Source: Amycolatopsis circi | Lineage (GTDB): Bacteria > Actinomycetota > Actinomycetes > Mycobacteriales > Pseudonocardiaceae | Reading direction: 5' to 3' | DNA length: 64,000 nt | Assembly (NCBI RefSeq): GCF_003385235.1 | Contig: NZ_PQIA01000035.1 | Coordinates: 1 to 64,000 of the forward strand | In this document: in pieces, positions 32,117-41,418 of the stretch | How positions within the stretch are numbered: position 1 is the first letter of the stretch | How the letters are laid out: every line of letters starts with the position of its first letter | The notes under the pieces: model-generated | Seen by the model: only the letters and a program-made list of their open reading frames with translations | Database searches by the model: none | Told to the model about the DNA's origin: nothing | Translations under genes and position numbers: made by a program

Positions 32117-33396
32117 CAGTCGCCCTCACCTCGCCGGTACTGCGCACCGTCTGCCTTAGGCGGCCGAAGTCGTTGCGACGCAACAGCTAGCACGATCAGC
32201 GTCACGAAGTGTGCGGTGTACGGGATCAAGTCGCTCGGCAGCGTGTTATTGGTCCAGTAAATCGCGTACAGGATGCCAGCGCCGACCACGCCGAGCGCGG
32301 CCGCGAGCCAGCGCTTCCGGATCAGCTGCACGATCACGATGATCGCCAGCAGAATCACCGCGCCGTACAGCAACGCCAGCACCGCGTCGCCGCCACCGGC
32401 GAGCTGCAGACCGTCGGAGTACCCGAACAGCGCGGCACCGCCAAGGAGCCCGCCCGGCCGCCAGTTGCCGAAAATCATCGCGGCCAGACCGATGTAACCG
32501 CGGCCGTTGGTCTGGTTCTCCAGGTAGTCCGCGCCGCCCTTGAGCAGCACCAGCGACGCGCCACCCATGCCCGCGAAACCACCGGAAATCAGCACGCCGA
32601 CGTACTTGTAGCGGTACACGTTCACACCGAGCGACTCCGCCGCGACCGGGTTCTCGCCGCACGAACGCAGCCGCAGGCCGAACCGCGTGCGCCAGAGAAT
32701 CCAGTAGCTCACCGGGATCAGCACGATCGCGAGCATGGTCAGCGGCGCGACGCCGGTCACCAGCCCGCGCAGAATGCCCGCGACGTCAGACAGCCCGACG
32801 CGCTGCTGGTTTTCCAGCGAGCCCAGCCAGTCCGACAGCCCGGCCGCCGAGTAGGTGTCGAACTTCGGCACCGGCGGCGACTGACGCGGATTTCCCGACA
32901 GCGGCTCGAAAATCAGGTTAGCCAGATACTTCGCGACGCCTAGCCCGAGAAGGTTGATCGCCACACCGGAGACGATGTGGTTGACGTTGAACGTCACCGT
33001 CGCCACCGCGTGCAGCAGGCCGCCCAGCGCGCCGAACGCGATCGCGGCGAGCAGACCGACCCACGCGCCGCCGTAATACGCGCCCCAGGCCGCGCCCCAG
33101 GTGCCGAGGATCATCATGCCTTCGAGGCCGATGTTGATCACGCCCACGCGCTCGGCCCACAGGCCGCCCAGCGCACACAGCAGGATCGGCAGCGCGAGCC
33201 GCAGTGCGGTCGACGCGGTGTTGCTGGACGTCAGCGCCGAAACGCCGGTGGCGTACGACGCGGTGGACATGACCGCGATCGCGACCACGGCCCAGATCAC
33301 GCCGCGCAGCCAGCCGGGGATCCTCGGCCGCTTGCGCTTGACCGGCACCGGCATCCCGGACTCCGGTCCTGGCCTCGACAGTTCTGTGGTGGTCAC
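32116..33396 (-). CDS. Nucleoside ABC transporter permease (second)
   Basis: A 426-residue permease with eight to ten membrane helices of the BPD/RbsC-like type used by BMP-dependent nucleoside importers. Typical segments are GGLWAERVGVINIGLEGMMI, FNVNHIVSGVAINLLGLGVA and FGLRLRSCGENPVAAESLGV, the last near the ATPase contact. The start is a GTG at 33396 that overlaps the stop of the first permease gene by 4 bases. The N-terminal 30 residues are Pro/Arg-rich and cytosolic. Confidence 0.93.
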   Translation of the reverse strand: MTTTELSRPGPESGMPVPVKRKRPRIPGWLRGVIWAVVAIAVMSTASYATGVSALTSSNTASTALRLALPILLCALGGLWAERVGVINIGLEGMMILGTWGAAWGAYYGGAWVGLLAAIAFGALGGLLHAVATVTFNVNHIVSGVAINLLGLGVAKYLANLIFEPLSGNPRQSPPVPKFDTYSAAGLSDWLGSLENQQRVGLSDVAGILRGLVTGVAPLTMLAIVLIPVSYWILWRTRFGLRLRSCGENPVAAESLGVNVYRYKYVGVLISGGFAGMGGASLVLLKGGADYLENQTNGRGYIGLAAMIFGNWRPGGLLGGAALFGYSDGLQLAGGGDAVLALLYGAVILLAIIVIVQLIRKRWLAAALGVVGAGILYAIYWTNNTLPSDLIPYTAHFVTLIVLAVASQRLRPPKADGAQYRRGEGD

Positions 33397-34490
33397 ACCG
33401 CACCGCCTTCCGCGACCGAGGCGCCCTTGCGGCCGTTGCCGGCGAGCGCCCTGCCCACCCTTCGCTGTTCCGCGGCGAGGTCGGCCCGGCGCACGATCTC
33501 GTACGCCACGACGACCGAGAGCACGATGACGCCCTGCATGATCGTCGCGATTTCCTTGGACACGTTGATCTGCTCCAGCGACACCGCGGAGGTGTCCAGG
33601 AACGCCCACAGCAGCGCGCCGAACGCGATGCCGCCGGGATGGTTACGCCCGAGCAGTGCGACCGCGATGCCGGTGAAGCCGTACATCTGGGTCGCGGTGA
33701 TGCCGTAGCTGTAGTCGCGGCCGAGCAGTTCCGGCATAGCGACCAGACCGGCTACCGCGCCGGACAGCAGCATCGCGATGAGCGTCATCTTCTTCGCGCT
33801 CACCCCACCGGCCGCGGCGGCCGTCGCGGACTCGCCGCTGGCCTTCAGTTCAAAGCCGAACCTGGTGCGGTTCAACATGAACCAGTACGCGCCGCCGATC
33901 ACGATCGCGATGAACACGAACCCGAACAGCGTGCCCGAGCCGAGCGGGATGCCCGGGATCCGGCCGGACGGCGCGATCACCCTGGTCCCGATGTTGTTGC
34001 CGGTCTGCACGCCGAACTGGTTGGCGTTGATGAGGAACGCGATGATGCCGGCGACGATCGAGTTCAGCATGATCGTCGAGATGACCTCGCTGACGCCGCG
34101 GGTCACCTTGAGCACAGCCGGAATCGTCGCGTACAGCGCGCCGGAAACGATGGCCACCAGCAGGATCACGATGGTGTGGATGACCGGCGGCAGCTGCAGC
34201 GCGCCGCCGACGATCGCGGCGATCACCGCGGCGAACCGGTACTGGCCCTCGACGCCGATGTTGAACAGGTTCATCTGGAACCCGATCGCCACGGCCAGGC
34301 CGGACAGGTAGTACACCGTCGCGAGGTTCACCGTGTCGACCGCGGTCGAACCCTTGAACAGCTGGCCGATCATCGTCCCGTACGCCTGCAACGGGTCGGC
34401 ACCGGAGATGACGAGCGCGATCGCGGACAGGATCACTGCGAACGCGATCGCGAGCAGAGGCGGCAAAAGCCGCGTGCGCCACGAACTCAT
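33393..34490 (-). CDS. Nucleoside ABC transporter permease (first)
   Basis: The 365-residue membrane protein pairs with the next permease. Segments such as NLFNIGVEGQYRFAAVIAAI, TRGVSEVISTIMLNSIVAGI and FGFELKASGESATAAAAGGV are characteristic of the RbsC/YufP-type family. Its ATG overlaps the stop of the ATPase gene by 4 bases. The basic C-terminal tail (VRRADLAAEQRRVGRAL) is cytosolic. Confidence 0.93.
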   Translation of the reverse strand: MSSWRTRLLPPLLAIAFAVILSAIALVISGADPLQAYGTMIGQLFKGSTAVDTVNLATVYYLSGLAVAIGFQMNLFNIGVEGQYRFAAVIAAIVGGALQLPPVIHTIVILLVAIVSGALYATIPAVLKVTRGVSEVISTIMLNSIVAGIIAFLINANQFGVQTGNNIGTRVIAPSGRIPGIPLGSGTLFGFVFIAIVIGGAYWFMLNRTRFGFELKASGESATAAAAGGVSAKKMTLIAMLLSGAVAGLVAMPELLGRDYSYGITATQMYGFTGIAVALLGRNHPGGIAFGALLWAFLDTSAVSLEQINVSKEIATIMQGVIVLSVVVAYEIVRRADLAAEQRRVGRALAGNGRKGASVAEGGAV

Positions 34491-36064
34491 GAGTCTTCAC
34501 CTTCTTCGGCGCCGGTCATGGCGGAACCGAGTTCCTGCGGAGTAACGGTGGCGGGGTTGGCCTCGCTCACGAGCCGCCCGCGCAGCATCACGCGAATGGT
34601 GTCGGACAACCCGATCAGCTCGTCGAGGTCCGCCGAAATCAGCAGCACGGCAAGCCCGTCGGCACGTGCCTGACGGATCTGCTCCCAGATCAATGCCTGC
34701 GCGCCGACGTCGACACCGCGCGTCGGGTGCGATGCGATCAGCAGCACCGGGTTCCCGGACAGCTCTCGGCCGACGATCAGCTTCTGCTGGTTCCCGCCGG
34801 ACAGCGCGGCGGCCGGGACGTCGATGCCGGGCGTGCGGACGTCGTACTCGCGCACGATCCGCTCGGTGTCCTCGCGCGCGCCCGCGATGTTGAGCAACTG
34901 CCCGCCGGACACCGGTTCGCGCGTCTGGTAGCCGAGAATCCGGTTGACCCACAACGGTTGCGTGAGCAGCAGGCTGTGCCGCGTGCGGTCCTCGGCGATG
35001 TAGCCGATGCCTGCCTCGCGCCGCGCCAGCGTGCCCAGCTTGACCAGATCGTGCGTCTCGCCGTCCGGCGGAGTCAGCTCGATATGGCCGCCGCTCGCCT
35101 TGCGCATCCCCATGATCGTCTCGACCAGTTCGGTCTGGCCGTTGCCCTCGACGCCCGCGATGCCGAGCACCTCGCCCGCGTGCACGGTGAAGGAGATGTC
35201 GTCCAGCACGTTGCGCTCAGACCCTTCGGCGGACAGCCGCAGGTCGCGCACGTGCAGGACCTCGCGGTCGGTCACCGTCGACTCGCGCGTCTCCGGGCTC
35301 GGCAGCTCCGAACCGACCATCATCTCGGCCAGCTCGCGGCTGGTGATCTTCTTCGGGTCCGCGGTGCCGACCGTGGTGCCGCGCCGGATCACGGTGACCG
35401 TGTCGGCGATCGCGCGCACCTCGTCGAGCTTGTGCGAGATGAAGAGGAACGTGTAGCCGTCGGCCTGCATCTCGCGGACGGTGGCGAACAGCGCGTCCAC
35501 TTCCTGCGGCACGAGCACGGCGGTCGGCTCGTCGAGGATGATGATTTTCGCGCCGCGGTAAAGGACTTTGACGATCTCGACGCGCTGGCGGTCGGCGACG
35601 CCGAGTTCCTCCAGCAGCGCGTCCGGCTTCGCGTGCAGCCCGGTCCGCTTCGACAGCTCCTGCAGCCGCGCCCGCGCCGCGCGGCCGATGCCGTGCAGCG
35701 CCTCGCCGCCGAGGAACACGTTTTCCGCGACGGTCAGGTTGTCGGCGAGCATGAAGTGCTGGTGCACCATGCCGATCCCGGCGCGGATGGCGTCCTGCGG
35801 GTTGCGCAGTCTCACCTCGGCGCCGTTGATGGCGATGCTGCCCTCGTCGGGCTGCTGCATCCCGTACAGGATCTTCATCAGCGTCGACTTGCCCGCGCCG
35901 TTCTCGCCGCACAGCGCGTGCACCTCGCCCGCCGCGACGGTGAGGTTGACGTCGGAGTTCGCGACGACGCCGGGGAACCGCTTGGTGATCCCGGTCAGCT
36001 GGACGGCCGGCACGCCCCGGTCGGGGACGGCGTCGGCCTCGATCTCGGTCATCGGAGGGGACAT
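34487..36064 (-). CDS. Nucleoside ABC transporter ATP-binding protein (double NBD)
   Basis: About 525 residues containing two nucleotide-binding domains. The first has Walker A GENGAGKSTLMKIL and Walker B KIIILDEPTAVL. The second has a degenerate P-loop (GVEGNGQTELVETI) and the signature LSGGNQQKLIVGRELSGNP. One intact and one degenerate site is the rule in RbsA/YufO-like ATPases. I chose the ATG at 36064; another ATG at 36052 would remove four residues. A hairpin at 36086-36116 separates it from the lipoprotein gene. Confidence 0.93.
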   Translation of the reverse strand: MSPPMTEIEADAVPDRGVPAVQLTGITKRFPGVVANSDVNLTVAAGEVHALCGENGAGKSTLMKILYGMQQPDEGSIAINGAEVRLRNPQDAIRAGIGMVHQHFMLADNLTVAENVFLGGEALHGIGRAARARLQELSKRTGLHAKPDALLEELGVADRQRVEIVKVLYRGAKIIILDEPTAVLVPQEVDALFATVREMQADGYTFLFISHKLDEVRAIADTVTVIRRGTTVGTADPKKITSRELAEMMVGSELPSPETRESTVTDREVLHVRDLRLSAEGSERNVLDDISFTVHAGEVLGIAGVEGNGQTELVETIMGMRKASGGHIELTPPDGETHDLVKLGTLARREAGIGYIAEDRTRHSLLLTQPLWVNRILGYQTREPVSGGQLLNIAGAREDTERIVREYDVRTPGIDVPAAALSGGNQQKLIVGRELSGNPVLLIASHPTRGVDVGAQALIWEQIRQARADGLAVLLISADLDELIGLSDTIRVMLRGRLVSEANPATVTPQELGSAMTGAEEGEDS

Positions 36065-36085
36065 CCCGTTCTGTCGAAACGCGTG

Positions 36086-36116
36086 AGGGCCCGGAAGGAA
36101 GATCCTTCCGAGCCCT
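36086..36116 (-). terminator. Intercistronic hairpin between BMP lipoprotein and ABC genes
   Basis: Fourteen-base arms (AGGGCCCGGAAGGA with TCCTTCCGAGCCCT, one G-T pair in RNA) close a 3-base loop, 15 bases after the lipoprotein stop on the minus strand. No T-run follows. It probably gives partial termination or mRNA stabilisation, so that more binding protein than transporter is made. Confidence 0.65.
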
Positions 36117-36131
36117 GCCGCGTCGTGAGCG

Positions 36132-37283
36132 TTACTTGGCCGGCTTGTCCGAAACCTTGATGGCGCCGGAAATGATCTGGGCCTTGTACCCGTCGAGCAC
36201 GTCCTTGATGTCGTCGACCTTGCCACCGGAGGTGGAGTAGCCGACGCCGTCGGACTTGAGGTCGAAGCGCTTCGGCACCGTGCTCAGGTCGCCCTTCGCG
36301 ACGGCCTGCAGGTACTCGAACACCGCGACGTCGACGCGCTTGATCATCGAGGTGATGATGATGTCCTTGTCGGCGGCGACCGTCTTCTGGTTGTACTGGT
36401 CGGAGTCGACGCCGATGGCCAGCGCGTTGTTCTGCTTCGCCGCGTCGAACACGCCCTTACCGGAGGCGCCGGCGGCGTGGTAGACGACGTCCGCGCCGCG
36501 GGAGATCTCGGCGGCGGCCTTCGCGTTGCCCTTCGGCGGGTCCTGGAAACCGGAGAAGTCGCCGGCAGGCGTCAGGTACTCGTCCTCGACCTTGATCTTG
36601 CTCGAAACGGCATGCGCGCCCTGCAGGAAGCCCGCCTCGAACTTCTGGATGAGCGGGGTGTTCACGCCGCCGACGAAGCCGACGTGGCACTTCTTGCTCT
36701 TGTACGCGGCGGCGACGCCGGCCAGGAACGAGCCCTGCTCCTCGGCGAAGACCAGCGGCGTGACGTTCGGCAGGGTGATCGAGTCGTCGTCGACGATCGC
36801 GAACTTGGTGTTCGGATACTTGGTGGCAACGGCCTTGACCGACGGCGCGTACGCGAACCCGACCGCGACGATCGGGTTCATGCCCGACTGCGCCATCTGC
36901 TCGAGCCGCTGCTGCTTGGCGGCTTCGCTCTCGCTCGCGCTCGCGGTGCTCTCGTTGACGGTCGGGACGCCCAGGTCGGACTTCGCCCGGTCGGTGCCCG
37001 CGGCGGCCGCGTCGTTGAAGGAAGCGTCACCGCGACCGCCGACGTCGAAGGCCAGCCCGACCTTGAGCTTGCTGCCGTCGACCTTGCCCGAGGCGGCGCT
37101 GCTGCTCGTAGCGGCGGCCGGAGCGGCGGGCGGCTTCGGGGCGGTGATGCAGTTCGAGCCCGCATTGCCGTCCGAACCGGACGCGTTGTTATTGCTTCCC
37201 CCGGTGTCCTTCGCGCACCCGGCCAGTGCAAGCACCCCAGCCATGGTCGCGGCGGCCAGCGCGGTTCCACGCATGCGACGCAA
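36132..37283 (-). CDS. BMP-family nucleoside-binding lipoprotein
   Basis: The 383-residue product has a lipoprotein signal (RGTALAAATMAGVLALAGCAKD, lipobox LAGC). Its core is of the PnrA/BMP type: LKVGLAFDVGGRGDASFNDA, VGFAYAPSVKAVATKYPNTK, GFVGGVNTPLIQKFEAGF, VVYHAAGASGKGVFDAA and AIGVDSDQYN. A low-complexity Ala/Pro/Ser linker follows the lipid anchor. A TTG at 37283 stands 10 bases from GGGAGG; the ATG at 37274 is the alternative start. It is the first gene of the nucleoside import operon. Confidence 0.93.
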   Translation of the reverse strand: MRRMRGTALAAATMAGVLALAGCAKDTGGSNNNASGSDGNAGSNCITAPKPPAAPAAATSSSAASGKVDGSKLKVGLAFDVGGRGDASFNDAAAAGTDRAKSDLGVPTVNESTASASESEAAKQQRLEQMAQSGMNPIVAVGFAYAPSVKAVATKYPNTKFAIVDDDSITLPNVTPLVFAEEQGSFLAGVAAAYKSKKCHVGFVGGVNTPLIQKFEAGFLQGAHAVSSKIKVEDEYLTPAGDFSGFQDPPKGNAKAAAEISRGADVVYHAAGASGKGVFDAAKQNNALAIGVDSDQYNQKTVAADKDIIITSMIKRVDVAVFEYLQAVAKGDLSTVPKRFDLKSDGVGYSTSGGKVDDIKDVLDGYKAQIISGAIKVSDKPAK

Positions 37284-37828
37284 CGTGTGTCTCCCTCCCC
37301 GCTGATCCAGCGGACGATCCAGGAACGGCCCGGTCACGGTCGCCCGGGCTCAACTGGCAGACCGTACCCAACCGCCGGGTAACCGCCATAGGAACGGCAC
37401 GCTACGTAACACAAACGTTTACTCGGAGGCTCGATCCGCGACCATTCCGGCGCCGACCGTGATCAAGAGCCGCCGCCCCGCCCGCCGCGATCACTCACCG
37501 TGGCACCGCTTCCGCCCGGGAACGGTCCGTGAAGGACTCCTTGAGGGAATCTAAGTCCCTCAAGGAGTCCTTCACGGCCAGCTCAGACGTGCTCCAGACC
37601 ACACGTCCGAGTGGTCTGCCGTGGTCACGGTGTCTGGTCCATCACAGAGAGGAACCCGGAGGTGAGCCGCGCGTATGGGTCGGGTCTAGCATCCATGCAT
37701 CCACGCTCGATGGCCCCTGATCTCGGCACCGTCGCCGGAGTTGTCCCCAGTGGACCGACCCCGGCCGCGGGTGCGGACCTCACCGGTCACCCGGGCACGA
37801 CAGTCATGACGTTGGAGGCCGTTCACCG
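37284..37828. other. 545-base divergent regulatory gap between the nucleoside operon and sdhCDAB
   Basis: No coding frame here has believable codon use. The gap contains the family B palindrome at 37527-37577 and must hold promoters for both the BMP operon (leftward) and sdhC (rightward). A short TAGCAT hexamer at 37687 could be a -10 element, without a clear -35. No riboswitch or RNA gene is recognisable. Confidence 0.6.
37527..37577. repeat. Family B palindrome, copy 2
   Basis: Perfect 22-base arms (CCGTGAAGGACTCCTTGAGG, GA) surround ATCTAAG. It is the only family B copy in a divergent gap, between the BMP lipoprotein and sdhC genes, so here it cannot simply mark converging gene ends. Confidence 0.93.
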
Positions 37829-38278
37829 ATGTCCACCACGGCGAGCACTGCCACCGAAACCGGGGCAGGAGCTAGCGATCGGGCGGGTGCCTCACGCCGG
37901 CAGGGAACTTTCTACCGGGGCGACCCCGGCATGTGGTCCTGGGTGCTGCACCGCATCACCGGCGTGCTGACCTTTTTCTTCCTGTTCGTGCACGTGCTCG
38001 ACACCGCGCTCGTGCGCGTGTCGCCGAACACCTACGACCAGGTCATCGAGACGTACAAGACGCCGATCGTGAACCTGCTCGAGGTCGGCCTTGTCGGCGC
38101 GGTGCTGTTCCACGCGCTCAACGGGCTGCGCGTCCTGCTGGTCGACTTCTGGGCCAAGGGCCCGAAGTACCAGAAGACGATGCTCTGGGTCATCGGCGTC
38201 GTGTGGGTGGTCGTGATGGTTCCGGGTGCGTTCTTCATGCTGAAGCGCACCGTCGAGACGCTTTTCGGGGGTGCCTGA
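37829..38278 (+). CDS. sdhC: Succinate dehydrogenase cytochrome b556 subunit
   Basis: The 149-residue membrane anchor binds heme b and quinone. It has three helices (VLTFFFLFVHVLDTALV, NLLEVGLVGAVLFHALNGLR, MLWVIGVVWVVVMVPGAFF), the heme-ligand histidine context FHALNGLRVLL and the conserved opening GMWSWVLHRITGVLTFFFLF. The start is an ATG 5 bases before sequence encoding TTASTAT. It is the first gene of the sdhCDAB operon. Confidence 0.95.
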   Translation: MSTTASTATETGAGASDRAGASRRQGTFYRGDPGMWSWVLHRITGVLTFFFLFVHVLDTALVRVSPNTYDQVIETYKTPIVNLLEVGLVGAVLFHALNGLRVLLVDFWAKGPKYQKTMLWVIGVVWVVVMVPGAFFMLKRTVETLFGGA

Positions 38279-38282
38279 TCCC

Positions 38283-38699
38283 ATGGCCGACGCTCTGATC
38301 CTCGACAAGCCGCGCTCGCCGCGGCGCCCGTCCGCCCGGCGCAGCAACTTCGAGCTTTACAGCTGGCTGTTCATGCGCATCTCCGGGCTCGCGCTGATCA
38401 TCCTGGTGCTGGGCCACCTGTTCATCATGAACATCCTCGACGGCGGCGTGCACCGCATCAACTGGGGCTTCGTCGCCGGCCGCTGGGCCTCGCCGTTCTG
38501 GCAGTTCTGGGACCTGGCGATGCTGTGGCTCGCCGAGATCCACGGCGGCAACGGCCTGCGCACGATCATCGACGACTACGCGCGCAAGGACTCCACCCGG
38601 TTCTGGCTGAAGATCCTGCTCTACGTCTCGATGGCGCTCATCCTGGCCGTCGGCACGATGGTGATCTTCACGTTCGACCCCGAGATGCCTGCCTCCTGA
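38283..38699 (+). CDS. sdhD: Succinate dehydrogenase hydrophobic membrane anchor subunit
   Basis: A 138-residue partner of SdhC with three membrane helices (WLFMRISGLALIILVLGHLF, the WQFWDLAMLWLAEIHGGNGL region, ILLYVSMALILAVGTMVIF). The HLFIMNI and IHGGNGLRTIIDDY segments carry candidate heme and quinone ligands. The ATG at 38283 is preferred to the in-frame GTG at 38271, which overlaps sdhC. Confidence 0.93.
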   Translation: MADALILDKPRSPRRPSARRSNFELYSWLFMRISGLALIILVLGHLFIMNILDGGVHRINWGFVAGRWASPFWQFWDLAMLWLAEIHGGNGLRTIIDDYARKDSTRFWLKILLYVSMALILAVGTMVIFTFDPEMPAS

Positions 38700-38734
38700 G
38701 GCGCACCCACCACTAGCTAGCGGAGTCTTTCCCT

Positions 38735-40489
38735 ATGCAGTTCCACAAGTACGACGTGGTGATCGTCGGCGCGGGCGGCGCCGGCATGCGCGCGGCCATC
38801 GAGTCCGGCCAGCGCGCCCGCACCGCGGTCCTCACCAAGCTGTACCCGACCCGGTCCCACACCGGCGCGGCCCAGGGCGGCATGTGCGCCGCGCTGGCGA
38901 ACGTCGAAGAGGACAACTGGGAGTGGCACACCTTCGACACCGTCAAGGGCGGTGACTACCTGGTCGACCAGGACGCCGCGGAGATCATGGCCAAGGAGGC
39001 CATCGATGCCGTCCTCGACCTGGAGAAGATGGGCCTTCCGTTCAACCGGACGCCCGAGGGCAAGATCGACCAGCGCCGGTTCGGCGGGCACACCCGCGAC
39101 CACGGCAAGGCCGCGGTGCGCCGCGCCTGCTACGCCGCGGACCGCACCGGGCACATGATTCTCCAGACGCTGTACCAAAACTGCGTCAAGCACGGCACCG
39201 AGTTCTTCAACGAGTTCTACGTGCTCGACCTGGTCCTGTCCGAGGGCGAGGACGGCAACCCGATCGCCACCGGCGTGGTCGCCTACGAGCTGGCCACCGG
39301 CGAACTGCACGTGTTCCAGGCGAAGTCGATCGTGTTCGCCACCGGCGGCGCCGGCAAGATCTTCAAGACCACGTCGAACGCGCACACCCTCACCGGCGAC
39401 GGCCTCGGCATCATCTTCCGCAAGGGCCTTCCGCTGGAGGACATGGAGTTCTTCCAGTTCCACCCGACCGGCCTCGCCGGCCTCGGCATCCTGATCTCCG
39501 AAGCGGTGCGCGGCGAGGGCGGCATCCTCCGCAACTCCGAGGGCGAGCGCTTCATGGAGCGCTACGCCCCCACCATCAAGGACCTCGCGCCGCGCGACAT
39601 CGTCGCCCGGTCGATGGTCCAGGAGGTGCTGCAGGGCCGCGGCTGCGGGCCGAACAAGGACTACGTCGTCCTCGACGTGACCCACCTTCCGGTCGAGGTC
39701 CTCGAGACCAAGCTGCCGGACATCACCGAGTTCTCCCGCACCTACCTGGGCGTCGACCCGGTCAAGGAGCCGGTGCCGGTGTTCCCGACGTGCCACTACG
39801 TCATGGGCGGCATCCCGACGAACATCCACGGCGAGGCGCTGCGCGACAACGAGCACGTCATCCCGGGCCTGTACGCCGCGGGCGAGGTCGCCTGCGTGTC
39901 GGTGCACGGTTCGAACCGGCTGGGCACGAACTCGCTGCTGGACATCAATGTCTTCGGCCGCCGCGCGGGCATCGCCGCCGCGGAGTACGCGCTGGCGCAC
40001 GAGCACGTCGAGCTTCCGGAGAGCCCGACCACCCTGGTCGAGGAACAGCTGGAGCTGCTGCTGTCGGAGCACGGCGACGAGCGCGTCGCCGACATCCGCA
40101 AGGAAATGCAGCAGACGATGGACTCGCACGCTTCGGTGTACCGCACCGAGGACACGCTGAAGCAGGCGCTGACCGACATCCAGGCGCTCAAGGCGCGGTA
40201 CTCGCGGATCACCGTGGCGGACAAGGGCAAGCGGTACAACACCGACCTGCTCGAGGCCGTCGAACTCGGCTTCCTGCTGGAGCTGGCCGAGGTACTGGTC
40301 GTCGGCGCGATCGCGCGCAAGGAGTCCCGCGGCGGCCACGCCCGCGAGGACTACCCGAACCGCGACGACACGAACTTCATGCGGCACACCATGGCCTACA
40401 AGCAGGGCGAGGGGCTGTCGTCCGACATCCGGCTCGACTACAAGCCGGTCACCTTCACCCGCTACGAACCGATGGAGCGGAAGTACTGA
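38735..40489 (+). CDS. sdhA: Succinate dehydrogenase flavoprotein subunit
   Basis: The 584-residue catalytic subunit oxidises succinate to fumarate. The FAD fold is VVIVGAGGAGMRAAIESGQ. The covalent flavin histidine lies in TRSHTGAAQGGMCAAL. Substrate-site motifs are RRFGGHTRDHGKAAVRR, FHPTGLAGLGILISEAVRGE and VACVSVHGSNRLGTNSLLDI. Its stop overlaps the sdhB start (TGATG). Confidence 0.98.
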   Translation: MQFHKYDVVIVGAGGAGMRAAIESGQRARTAVLTKLYPTRSHTGAAQGGMCAALANVEEDNWEWHTFDTVKGGDYLVDQDAAEIMAKEAIDAVLDLEKMGLPFNRTPEGKIDQRRFGGHTRDHGKAAVRRACYAADRTGHMILQTLYQNCVKHGTEFFNEFYVLDLVLSEGEDGNPIATGVVAYELATGELHVFQAKSIVFATGGAGKIFKTTSNAHTLTGDGLGIIFRKGLPLEDMEFFQFHPTGLAGLGILISEAVRGEGGILRNSEGERFMERYAPTIKDLAPRDIVARSMVQEVLQGRGCGPNKDYVVLDVTHLPVEVLETKLPDITEFSRTYLGVDPVKEPVPVFPTCHYVMGGIPTNIHGEALRDNEHVIPGLYAAGEVACVSVHGSNRLGTNSLLDINVFGRRAGIAAAEYALAHEHVELPESPTTLVEEQLELLLSEHGDERVADIRKEMQQTMDSHASVYRTEDTLKQALTDIQALKARYSRITVADKGKRYNTDLLEAVELGFLLELAEVLVVGAIARKESRGGHAREDYPNRDDTNFMRHTMAYKQGEGLSSDIRLDYKPVTFTRYEPMERKY

Positions 40490-41262
40490 TGACGACGGCC
40501 ACCCCAGAGGCGCCCTCCTCCAAGGCGTCCGACGAGCACACGCCGATCCAGGTCACGCTGAAGATCCTGCGGTTCAACCCCGAGGTCGACTCCGAGCCGC
40601 ACTGGGAGTCCTACGACGTCCCGGCGCAGCCGACCGACCGCGTGCTGAACCTGCTGTTCTATGTGAAGGACTACATCGACGGCACGTTCTCCTTCCGCCG
40701 CTCGTGCGCGCACGGCGTGTGCGGTTCGGACGCGATGCAGATCAACGGGATCAACCGGCTGGCCTGCAAGGTGCTGCTGAAGGACCTGCTGGAGAAGAAC
40801 GGCAAGAAGACCGAGATCACCATCGCCCCGATCAAGGGCCTGACGACGTTGAAGGACCTCTACGTCGACATGGACCCGTTCTTCGAGGCGTACCGGGCGA
40901 TCAAGCCGTACCTGATCACCTACGGCAACGAGCCGACCCGCGAGCGGATCCAGTCCCAGGCCGACCGCAACCGGTTCGACGACACCACCAAGTGCATCCT
41001 GTGCGCCTGCTGCACGTCGTCCTGCCCGGTCTACTGGAACGACGGCTCGTACTTCGGCCCGGCGGCGATCGTCAACGCCCACCGCTTCATCTTCGACTCC
41101 CGCGACGAGGGCGCCGAAGAGCGGCTGGACATCCTGAACGACGGCGAGGGCGTGTGGCGCTGCCGCACGACGTTCAACTGCACCGACGCCTGCCCGCGCG
41201 GCATCCAGGTGACCAAAGCCATCCAGGAAGTAAAACGCGCCCTCCTCTTCAAGCGCGTCTGA
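40489..41262 (+). CDS. sdhB: Succinate dehydrogenase iron-sulfur subunit
   Basis: The 257-residue subunit passes electrons from FAD to the membrane anchor. The 2Fe-2S ligands are in RRSCAHGVCGSDAMQINGIN and ACKVL. The 4Fe-4S and 3Fe-4S ligands are in CILCACCTSSCPVYW and CRTTFNCTDACPRGIQVTKA. It is the last gene of the operon, followed within 15 bases by a family B palindrome with a trailing T-run. Confidence 0.98.
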   Translation: MTTATPEAPSSKASDEHTPIQVTLKILRFNPEVDSEPHWESYDVPAQPTDRVLNLLFYVKDYIDGTFSFRRSCAHGVCGSDAMQINGINRLACKVLLKDLLEKNGKKTEITIAPIKGLTTLKDLYVDMDPFFEAYRAIKPYLITYGNEPTRERIQSQADRNRFDDTTKCILCACCTSSCPVYWNDGSYFGPAAIVNAHRFIFDSRDEGAEERLDILNDGEGVWRCRTTFNCTDACPRGIQVTKAIQEVKRALLFKRV

Positions 41263-41274
41263 TCTTTTAGCGTT

Positions 41275-41325
41275 CCGTGAGGGGAACCCTGAGGGACTCT
41301 GAGTCCCTCAGGGTTCCCTTCACGG
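41275..41325. repeat. Family B palindrome, copy 3, likely sdh terminator
   Basis: The 22-base arms pair with one G-T type mismatch, and the pairing extends inward as GGGACT-CTG-AGTCCC. It is followed by CTTTTTAG, giving it the look of an intrinsic terminator for sdhCDAB. Confidence 0.9.
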
Positions 41326-41338
41326 CTTTTTAGCTGCT

Positions 41339-41366
41339 CTGTCCACAAGGCCGCGGGTTGTCCACA
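41339..41366. promoter_or_regulatory. Two direct DnaA-box-like 9-mers
   Basis: CTGTCCACA (41339-41347) and TTGTCCACA (41358-41366) are in the same orientation with a 19-base period. The second equals the actinobacterial DnaA-box consensus. They lie just downstream of sdhB and before the gene at 41419. Confidence 0.45.
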
Positions 41367-41418
41367 GAACAGGCCCGGCCAGGCACGAAACTTCGCCGGG
41401 TGCGGCAGCATTTATCGG

